Shown one piece after another: positions 15,243 through 20,892 of a stretch of DNA of 20,892 bases (position 1 is its first letter; each line of letters starts with the position of its first letter). The position numbers and the translations under genes are program-made. Source of the stretch: Ramlibacter sp. (lineage in GTDB: Bacteria > Pseudomonadota > Gammaproteobacteria > Burkholderiales > Burkholderiaceae_C); the NCBI GenBank assembly GCA_023701085.1, contig JAMPXR010000003.1, positions 1-20,892 of the forward strand. The letters run 5' to 3'. The notes under the pieces were generated by a model. It was not told where the DNA came from. It made no database searches and worked only from the letters and a program-made list of their open reading frames with translations.

Positions 15243-16904
15243 ATGAGCCTCAAACGCATCGCCCTGCGCGACTTCGTCATCGTGCGCGAGCTCGAACTGG
15301 ACCTGGACGGCGGCTTCAGCGTCCTCACCGGCGAAACGGGCGCGGGCAAGTCGATCCTGATCGATGCCCTGCAACTGGCCTTGGGCGCGCGGGCCGAGGC
15401 GGCCGTGGTGCGCGAAGGGGCCGCGCGGGCCGACATCAGCGCCGAATTCGACCTGCCGGCGGCTCTCGCGCCCTGGCTGCAGGACGCCGGCTTCGAGGCC
15501 GAAGACAGTCTGCTGCTGCGCCGCAGCGTGGACAACCAGGGCAAGAGCCGCGCCTGGATCAACGGCAGCCCCGCCACCGCGACGCAGCTGCGCGAGCTGG
15601 CCGATCACCTGGTGGACATCCACGGGCAGCACGCCTGGCAGAGCCTGACGCGCGCGGACGCCGTGCGGGACCTGCTGGACGCCTACGCCGGTGTGGGCAC
15701 GCAGGCGCTTGCGCAGCTCTGGCAGCGCTGGCGGACCGCGCACAAGACCCTGGCCGAGGCCCGCGCCGCGCAGGACTCGCTGCAGCGCGAGCGCGAGCGG
15801 CTGGCCTGGCAGATCGGCGAGCTGGAAAAGCTCGCGCCCGGTGCGCACGAGTGGGAAGAGCTCGACACCACCCACGCCCGGCTCGCCAATGCGCAGTCGC
15901 TGCTGGAAGCGGCCCAGGCAGCGCTCGAGGCGCTGCAAGCCGAGGAGGGCGGCGCCAACGAACGGCTGTCGCAGGCGCTGGCCCTGCTGCAAGGACAGGA
16001 ACGGGTCGAACCGGCGTTCTCGGAGCTCGCGCAGGTGCTCGCCTCCAGCCTGGCCCAGGCGCAGGACACCGCGCATTCGCTGCACGCCTACCTGCGCAAG
16101 ACCCATCCCGACCCGCAGCGCCTGGCGCAGCTGGACGAACGGATGTCGCTGTGGCTGTCGCTCGCGCGCCGCTACAAGCGCACACCGCCCGAATTGCCCG
16201 GCCTGCTCGCCGGCTGGAAGCAGGAGCTCGCGACGCTGGACGCCGCCGCCGACCTGGCCGCGCTGGAAGCCGCGGAGAAAAAAGAGGGCGACGCCTACAT
16301 GGCCGAAGCGCGTTCGCTGTCGAAAGCCCGGACCCGCGCCGCGCCCCAGCTCGCCAAGGCGGTCACGCAGGCCATGCAGGGCCTGGGCATGCAGGGCGGG
16401 CGCTTCGAGGTGGCGCTGCGCCAGGCGGACCAGCCGGGCGCCAGCGGCCTCGAAGAGGTCGGCTTCCTGGTGGCCGGCCATGCCGGCAGCACGCCCCGGC
16501 CGGTCGGCAAGGTGGCTTCGGGCGGCGAGCTGTCCCGCATCGCGCTGGCGATCGCGGTGACCACCAGCCGGCTGGGCGCGGCGCAGACCCTGATCTTCGA
16601 CGAGGTGGACGCGGGGGTGGGCGGCTCGGTGGCCGAGACGGTGGGCCGGCTGATGAAGCAGCTGGGGCGCGACCGGCAGGTGCTCGCCGTCACGCACCTG
16701 CCGCAGGTCGCGGCTTGCGCCGACCATCACCTGGTCGTCACCAAGCAGGGCGGCGCCGCGGGGCCGTCCAGCAGCGTGACCGCCGTCCACGGCGAGCACC
16801 GGGTGGGCGAGGTCGCGCGCATGCTGGGCGGCCAGCACCTGTCGGGCACGACGCTGGCGCACGCCAAGGAAATGCTCGCCGGCCCGAAGGAAGGCGGGTC
16901 CTGA
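15243..16904 (+). CDS. recN: DNA repair protein RecN
   Basis: RecN is an SMC-like ATPase used in double-strand break repair and sister-chromatid cohesion. The 553-residue product has Walker A GETGAGKS (30-37) near the N-terminus, a long central coiled-coil region rich in Ala, Glu, Leu and Arg (about 160-370), and C-terminal ABC signature [13 protein letters not shown] (Ser426-Glu429). Walker B follows as [12 protein letters not shown] (Asp453), then the [14 protein letters not shown] loop typical of RecN. Length is normal. ATG 15243 follows nadK closely. The stop overlaps the rapZ start (TGATG), suggesting coupled translation. LexA boxes were not seen upstream, unlike in E. coli; expression probably follows nadK. 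Confidence 0.96.
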   Translation: MSLKRIALRDFVIVRELELDLDGGFSVLTGETGAGKSILIDALQLALGARAEAAVVREGAARADISAEFDLPAALAPWLQDAGFEAEDSLLLRRSVDNQGKSRAWINGSPATATQLRELADHLVDIHGQHAWQSLTRADAVRDLLDAYAGVGTQALAQLWQRWRTAHKTLAEARAAQDSLQRERERLAWQIGELEKLAPGAHEWEELDTTHARLANAQSLLEAAQAALEALQAEEGGANERLSQALALLQGQERVEPAFSELAQVLASSLAQAQDTAHSLHAYLRKTHPDPQRLAQLDERMSLWLSLARRYKRTPPELPGLLAGWKQELATLDAAADLAALEAAEKKEGDAYMAEARSLSKARTRAAPQLAKAVTQAMQGLGMQGGRFEVALRQADQPGASGLEEVGFLVAGHAGSTPRPVGKVASGGELSRIALAIAVTTSRLGAAQTLIFDEVDAGVGGSVAETVGRLMKQLGRDRQVLAVTHLPQVAACADHHLVVTKQGGAAGPSSSVTAVHGEHRVGEVARMLGGQHLSGTTLAHAKEMLAGPKEGGS

Positions 16905-17791
16905 TGTCGCTCGAGCTCGTCCTGATCACCGGCATGTCGGGCTCGGGCAAGTCGGTGGCCCTGCGCGCGCTGGAGGACGCCGGCTTTTACTGCGTGGACA
17001 ACCTGCCGCCCGAGCTGCTGCTGTCCTTCGTCGCCCTGGAGCAGCGTGCCAGCGCGCCGCGCGTGGCGATCGCCATGGACGTGCGCAGCGCCACCTCGCT
17101 GCCACTGGTGCCGCGGCAGCTGCAGGAGCTGCGGCACCAGGGTTTGCAGGTGCGGCCGCTGTTCCTGGACGCCAACACCGACACGCTGGTGCGGCGCTTC
17201 TCGGAGACGCGGCGGCGCCATCCGCTGTCGAGCCACGGTTCCGCCGGGGCATCGGGCGATCCGGCCCACGACCAGCGGCGCGCCCTGGTGGACGCGATCG
17301 AGCTGGAGCGCGAGCTGCTGGCCGACCTGCGCGAGCAGGCCCACGTCATCGACACCAGCGTGATCCGTCCGTCGCAGCTGCAGGCCTACGTGAAGTCGCT
17401 GCTGTCCGCGCCCATGAGCCAGCTCACGCTGGTGTTCGAGTCCTTCGCGTTCAAGCGCGGCATTCCGGTCGACGCGGATTTCGTGTTCGACGTGCGCATG
17501 CTGCCCAACCCCTATTACGAGCCGGCCCTGCGCGACCTGACCGGCCGCGACGCGCCCGTCATCGACTTCCTCAGGCAACATGCCGACGTGCGGCAGATGT
17601 ACGAGCACATCGAGCGCTTCCTGAACCACTGGCTGGAACCCCTGGCGCGCAACCACCGCAGCTACGTGACCGTGGCGCTCGGGTGCACGGGGGGGCAGCA
17701 TCGCTCGGTGTACCTGGTGGAGGCGCTCGCCACGGCATTCGGCAAGCGCTGGACCACGCTCAAGCGGCACCGGGAACTGGACCTCGGATAA
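16904..17791 (+). CDS. rapZ: RNase adapter / nucleotide-binding protein RapZ
   Basis: The 295-residue product is RapZ (YvcJ family), a P-loop protein. It has Walker A GMSGSGKS (10-17) and [13 protein letters not shown], a second conserved element of the family. The C-terminal domain contains [34 protein letters not shown] sequence (three pieces seen at about 184-213) and [19 protein letters not shown]. In E. coli RapZ directs RNase E to the sRNA GlmZ and so controls glucosamine-6-phosphate synthase; whether that pathway exists here is unknown. The ATG shares a base with the recN stop (TGATG). It converges with mutY, 18 bases beyond its end. Confidence 0.95.
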   Translation: MSLELVLITGMSGSGKSVALRALEDAGFYCVDNLPPELLLSFVALEQRASAPRVAIAMDVRSATSLPLVPRQLQELRHQGLQVRPLFLDANTDTLVRRFSETRRRHPLSSHGSAGASGDPAHDQRRALVDAIELERELLADLREQAHVIDTSVIRPSQLQAYVKSLLSAPMSQLTLVFESFAFKRGIPVDADFVFDVRMLPNPYYEPALRDLTGRDAPVIDFLRQHADVRQMYEHIERFLNHWLEPLARNHRSYVTVALGCTGGQHRSVYLVEALATAFGKRWTTLKRHRELDLG

Positions 17792-17795
17792 ATCA

Positions 17796-17808
17796 CCCCC
17801 GAGCGGGG
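17796..17808. terminator. Small GC hairpin between convergent rapZ and mutY
   Basis: The 18-base gap between the two stops carries CCCCCGAGCGGGG, a four- or five-pair stem with a short loop. It could work from both directions, but neither side has a T run longer than three (TGATTT on the minus strand). It may be a weak terminator only. Confidence 0.35.
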
Positions 17809-17809
17809 C

Positions 17810-18838
17810 TCAACCGTCCGCGAGCAGCCGGCGTATCGGCGCGGGCAGGCCGAGCCGGGCCCATTGGTGGCTGGCGAACCACGCTCCCCGCGTCGCGCGC
17901 ACCGGCGCACCGGACACGGCGGCGCGCACCGGATGCAGGTGCAGGTCCTTGTGGGTGAGCGCATGCACGATGGGCTCTTGGTCCACCAGCTCGCGCCGCC
18001 GGGCCGGCGGCAGCGCGCCGCGCAAGGCGTCGCGGCTGTCGAACGCCGGCAGGCAATACAGCCCCGCCCAGATGCCGGTGGACGGCCTTTGTTCGAGCCA
18101 GACCGAACCGTCGGGCGCGCGCGCATGCAGCAGCCACAGGGACTGCGAACCGCGCGCGATCCTGCGCGTCTTGACCGGATACCTTTGCGGATGGCCTTCG
18201 CGCCGCGCGACGCACAGCTCGCGCAAGGGACACGCCGGGCAGTCCGGCCTGCGCGGCAGGCAGACCTGCGCGCCCAGGTCCATCAGGCCTTGCGTGTACC
18301 GGGGCATCGCCTCGCGCAATGCCCTTCGCGGCAGCAGCGTTTCAGCGTGCGCCCACAAGGCCCGCTCGTGGGCCGCCACCGCCAGGTCGGCCCCGAAGCC
18401 CAGCGCCCGCGCCAGCACACGCTTGACGTTGCCGTCCAGGATGGCCACGCGCTCGCCGAAGCAGAACGCCGCGATCGCCGCCGCGGTGGAGCGGCCCACG
18501 CCGGGCAGCGTCCGCAGCGCCAGCGCATTGCCGGGGAACTCGCCGCCATGCAGCGCCATCACCTCGCGCGCGCAGCGGTGCATGTTGCGCGCGCGGCTGT
18601 AGTAGCCCAGGCCGCTCCACAGGGCCAGGACCTCATCCAGCTCGGCGGCGGCCAGCGCCCGCACGTGCGGAAAGCGCGCGATGAATCGCGCGTAGTAATC
18701 CAGCACCGTCGCCACCTGCGTCTGCTGCAGCATGATTTCGGAGAGCCAGACCCGGTAGGGATCGCGCGTGTCCTGCCAGGGCAAGCCGCTGCGGCCATGC
18801 GTGCGCTGCCAGCGCACGACGCGCCCGGCGAAGGTCAT
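17810..18838 (-). CDS. mutY: Adenine DNA glycosylase MutY
   Basis: The 342-residue enzyme removes adenine mispaired with 8-oxoguanine. It has the catalytic Glu34 in SEIMLQQTQV, the helix-hairpin-helix LPGVGRSTAAAIAAF (111-125) and catalytic Asp135 in ILDGNVKRVL. The [4Fe-4S] cluster cysteines 193, 200, 203 and 209 have the expected C-x6-C-x2-C-x5-C spacing. A C-terminal NUDIX-like domain (about 225-342) recognises 8-oxoguanine. ATG 18838 overlaps the stop of the upstream GTPase gene (ATGA). The same frame continues open upstream within that gene, but family length fixes the start. Together with mutM and the MutT-type enzymes it belongs to the GO repair system. Confidence 0.95.
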   Translation of the reverse strand: MTFAGRVVRWQRTHGRSGLPWQDTRDPYRVWLSEIMLQQTQVATVLDYYARFIARFPHVRALAAAELDEVLALWSGLGYYSRARNMHRCAREVMALHGGEFPGNALALRTLPGVGRSTAAAIAAFCFGERVAILDGNVKRVLARALGFGADLAVAAHERALWAHAETLLPRRALREAMPRYTQGLMDLGAQVCLPRRPDCPACPLRELCVARREGHPQRYPVKTRRIARGSQSLWLLHARAPDGSVWLEQRPSTGIWAGLYCLPAFDSRDALRGALPPARRRELVDQEPIVHALTHKDLHLHPVRAAVSGAPVRATRGAWFASHQWARLGLPAPIRRLLADG

Positions 18839-20799
18839 GCCGTTTGAAGCGCGGGCTCGGCCGTGGGGTGGGCGGCGGCGCCCGGCGCTTCGACCAGATG
18901 GCCGGTCAGCTCGGCCAGCTTGGCGTCGAGTTCGTCGATCACCCTTTCCTGCTGCGCGATCTCGCCAATGCGGTCGTCCAGGCCGCTGGCGGCCTGCTGG
19001 ATGCGTTCGATCGCTTCCAGGCGCCTGGCGAAATTGCGGCGCCGCTCGCGCAGCTGGGCGTCGAGCTGGGCGGCCGCCGACTTGTTCCACAGTTCCACTT
19101 CGCCCAGCGCGGATTCGTACACCACGCGCAGCCGGGTGGCCAGGGCGCGCACCAGCCGGTCGGCGAATTCCGGCTGCGCCAGCCGGAAGGTGTTGGTCAC
19201 GCCCAGGTACTGGTTGTGGCTGCGTTCCACCAGATCCAGGTCGCGCTCGAAGCGGGCCAGTTCCGGCTCGCGCGGCGCCTGCAGCGAAAAGCCGTACTCG
19301 GCATTGAGCTGGCGGAACGTCCCCGTCAGCATGGACTGGATCTCGGCGCTGGTCGACTGCGCCTTGCGCAGGCCGGCGCGCAGCCGGGTGAAGGTCTGCG
19401 AATACGCCTTGCGCACGCCCAGCTTGATGCCCGGCTGGCGCAGCGCCGTCGTGAGTTCGGCCATTTCGGCCTTGAGCGTCTTGGTGCCCAGCATGACGAA
19501 CACCTCGCGCAGCAGCTTGAGGTGCACCGAACGCACCGCGTGGATGCGCGCGCCGCTCACGTCGAAATCGCCCTGTTCCTGCTCGATGCGCGAGCGCATG
19601 TGCCGGATGACCGCCTTGTTCTTGCCGCGCAGTCCGCGCAGCTCCATCATCTGCTCGGCCAGGTCGCGCCGGCGGATGTTGATCACGCGGGCGGCTTCCA
19701 CGCGCAGTTCGCCCACCCCCGCGGCCACCGCGGAACGCAGGATCTTCTGGCGCTGGCCCACCACGCCCTCGGCCAGGGCGCGCTCCAGCACCGGCAGCTG
19801 GCTGGCCTGCAGCAGCTCGGCGTCGCCGTTGACCTTGGCCACCAGGCCCTTCTGCGCCGAGACCGGGATCACCTGTTCCCGCGGCAGGCCCAGGATTTCG
19901 GCGGAGCTGGCGCGCTGGCGCTCGATCTCGGCCTGCACCTGCACCGGCGTGCGCAGCGAGTCCCACATCGTGTCGATCTTGTTCAGCACCACCAGCCGCG
20001 AATCGGCGCCGTCGTTCTCGGCGACCAGGTGCTCGCGCCAGATCGAGAGATCGGACTTGGTCACCCCGGTGTCGGCCGCGAGGATGAAGATCACCGCTTG
20101 CGCCTGCGGCACGAGGTTGACGGTCAGTTCGGGCTCGGCGCCGATCGCGTTCAGTCCCGGCGTGTCCAGGATGACCAGCCCCTGCTTGAGCAGCGGATGC
20201 GCGATGTTGATGAGGGCGTGGCGCCAGCGCGGCACCTCCACCTTGCCGTGCGGGCCGACCATCGGGTTGTTGTCGGGATCGTCGTCGTGCCAGAACCCCA
20301 GGGCGCGGGCCTCGTCCTTCGTCACGCGCCGCACCTCGGCGACTTTCGCGAAGGCCGTGGCGAGCTGGGCGGGATCGTTGACGTCGAGGTCGACCCGCAT
20401 CCATTTCTCGGGGACCATGCGCCATTCCATCAAGGGCTGCGGCTGCAGCCGCGTTTCGATCGGCAGCAGGCGCAGGCAGGGCGGCACGCCCTTGTCGTAG
20501 CCCAGCTCGGTCGGGCACATCGTGGTGCGTCCGGCGGCCGCGGGCATGATGCGTCGCTTGTAGCCGGCAAAGAAGATCGCGTTGATCAGTTCCGACTTGC
20601 CGCGCGAGAATTCGGCGACGAACGCGACCATGACCTTCTCGGAGCGCATCTGCGTCTCCAGGCGCCGCAGCCGTTCCTCCACGGCCGCATCGACCAGTTC
20701 ATGGTCCTTCAGCCATTCGGACAGCAGCTTCAGGCGCAGCGCGAATTCACGCCGCCAAGCGCCATGCTGGTCGAACTGTTCGTTGAAGGAAGTGCCCAC
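18835..20799 (-). CDS. Dynamin-like GTPase
   Basis: The 654-residue protein is a bacterial dynamin-like GTPase. An N-terminal helical part precedes G1 AEFSRGKS (62-69), in which the first Gly is replaced by Ala. G2 lies in GRTTMCPTEL (90-99), G3 is DTPG (212-215) and G4 NKID (273-276), followed by a long helical, Arg/Glu-rich C-terminal region (350-630) that suggests a coiled-coil stalk. No transmembrane helix is evident. Members of this family remodel membranes or act in chromosome or envelope homeostasis; the role here is unknown. GTG 20799 is preceded by GAGGGG (spacing four bases). Its stop overlaps the mutY start; mutM ends 50 bases upstream, so the gene sits between two 8-oxoguanine repair genes. 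Confidence 0.88.
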   Translation of the reverse strand: MGTSFNEQFDQHGAWRREFALRLKLLSEWLKDHELVDAAVEERLRRLETQMRSEKVMVAFVAEFSRGKSELINAIFFAGYKRRIMPAAAGRTTMCPTELGYDKGVPPCLRLLPIETRLQPQPLMEWRMVPEKWMRVDLDVNDPAQLATAFAKVAEVRRVTKDEARALGFWHDDDPDNNPMVGPHGKVEVPRWRHALINIAHPLLKQGLVILDTPGLNAIGAEPELTVNLVPQAQAVIFILAADTGVTKSDLSIWREHLVAENDGADSRLVVLNKIDTMWDSLRTPVQVQAEIERQRASSAEILGLPREQVIPVSAQKGLVAKVNGDAELLQASQLPVLERALAEGVVGQRQKILRSAVAAGVGELRVEAARVINIRRRDLAEQMMELRGLRGKNKAVIRHMRSRIEQEQGDFDVSGARIHAVRSVHLKLLREVFVMLGTKTLKAEMAELTTALRQPGIKLGVRKAYSQTFTRLRAGLRKAQSTSAEIQSMLTGTFRQLNAEYGFSLQAPREPELARFERDLDLVERSHNQYLGVTNTFRLAQPEFADRLVRALATRLRVVYESALGEVELWNKSAAAQLDAQLRERRRNFARRLEAIERIQQAASGLDDRIGEIAQQERVIDELDAKLAELTGHLVEAPGAAAHPTAEPALQTA

Positions 20800-20803
20800 C
20801 GTG

Positions 20804-20830
20804 CCCCTCGAGGTGTCATTGAATATAGCA
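20804..20830 (-). promoter_or_regulatory. Extended -10 promoter and ribosome site for the dynamin-like gene
   Basis: Reading the minus strand, TGCTATATT (20830-20822) combines a TGn extension with the -10 hexamer TATATT, which would start transcription about seven bases further on. GAGGGG (20809-20804) then serves as ribosome site four bases before GTG 20799. No good -35 box is seen, as expected for an extended -10 promoter. This would give the GTPase and mutY a promoter separate from mutM. Confidence 0.48.
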
Positions 20831-20849
20831 TTCGACCCCCGCCGCGCCT

Positions 20850-20892
20850 TCAGGATTTCTGGCAGGTCGGGCAGAAATACGACGAACGCTGT
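20850..20892 (-). CDS. mutM: Formamidopyrimidine-DNA glycosylase, C-terminal end (partial)
   Basis: Only the last 14 codons lie within the window. The minus strand reads QRSSYFCPTCQKS and a TGA at 20850-20852. The C-x2-C pair with the preceding QRSSYFCP is the second half of the C-terminal zinc finger of MutM (Fpg), which normally ends QRSTFFCPxCQ. The enzyme excises 8-oxoguanine and formamidopyrimidines from DNA and works with MutY. The frame stays open to the window edge. Its neighbour downstream is the dynamin-like gene. The stretch is short but the motif is distinctive. Confidence 0.85.
   Translation of the reverse strand, partial: QRSSYFCPTCQKS

Noticed and set aside
14241..16862. Very long open frame upstream of hrcA on the minus strand, antisense to nadK and recN
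   Set aside because: The plus-strand genes nadK and recN have complete family motifs. The antisense frame gives a low-complexity Arg/Gln/Ala/His protein and is open because GC-rich codons make few stops.
15851..16903. Open frame upstream of rapZ on the plus strand within recN
   Set aside because: Arg/Ala/Gly-rich shadow of recN; RapZ starts with [17 protein letters not shown] at 16904.
18863..20500. Open frame of about 545 codons antisense to the dynamin-like gene
   Set aside because: Ser/Arg-rich shadow of a gene with clear GTPase motifs; no ribosome site or family features.
18839..20518. Open frame extending upstream of mutY through the dynamin-like gene
   Set aside because: The product is Arg/Ala/Gly-rich without motifs, while the overlapping frame has all GTPase motifs; MutY length fits the start at 18838.
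1..20892. CRISPR array, insertion sequence, integrase, phage genes
   Set aside because: No regularly spaced repeats, inverted terminal repeats, transposase or integrase motifs were seen. The junction at the tRNA lacks a visible att repeat within the window.

Overview
The window is chromosomal DNA from a high-GC betaproteobacterium, most likely a Burkholderiales (Comamonadaceae-like) species. This is inferred from the housekeeping set hrcA, nadK, recN, rapZ, mutY, dynamin-like GTPase, mutM and from protein style; no rRNA or species marker is present. It has two very different halves, meeting at a tRNA gene with a CAU anticodon (12065-12141, minus strand).

Left half (1-11726, plus strand): a single tightly packed operon for a non-canonical type II secretion / type IV pilus-like machine. 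After the 3' end of an unrecognised gene (1-170) come a canonical GspG major pseudopilin, GspF platform protein, GspE ATPase with a tetracysteine zinc site, a GspL-like (PilM-PilN style) inner-membrane protein, a PilO/GspM-like protein, a PilP/GspC-like periplasmic protein, and an unusual secretin. The secretin is predicted to be a lipoprotein and carries N-terminal TPR-like repeats and a C-terminal cohesin-like domain. Three more pseudopilins follow, all resembling GspG rather than GspH/I/J/K, one without the usual Glu+5. A secreted rhodanese-like protein with a substituted catalytic position and a twin-arginine-signal transglutaminase-like protein end the operon. Gene ends overlap by 4 bases at three junctions and by more at two others. 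No prepilin peptidase, GspN or canonical minor pseudopilins are seen.

Junction (11727-12232): about 340 bases without a convincing gene, possibly decayed coding sequence, then the tRNA. Its 3' end faces the secretion operon, and sampled base composition rises from about 53-60% GC on the left to about 72-82% on the right. Together these suggest the secretion operon may lie on an acquired segment, but no integrase or att repeat is visible.

Right half (12233-20892): a GT4-type glycosyltransferase (plus), convergent with hrcA (minus), which is divergent from nadK-recN-rapZ (plus). Convergent with these is a minus-strand group: the C-terminal zinc finger of mutM (partial, at the window edge), a dynamin-like GTPase and mutY. 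The last two overlap by ATGA. MutM and MutY both act on 8-oxoguanine damage; the GTPase between them has no assigned role here.
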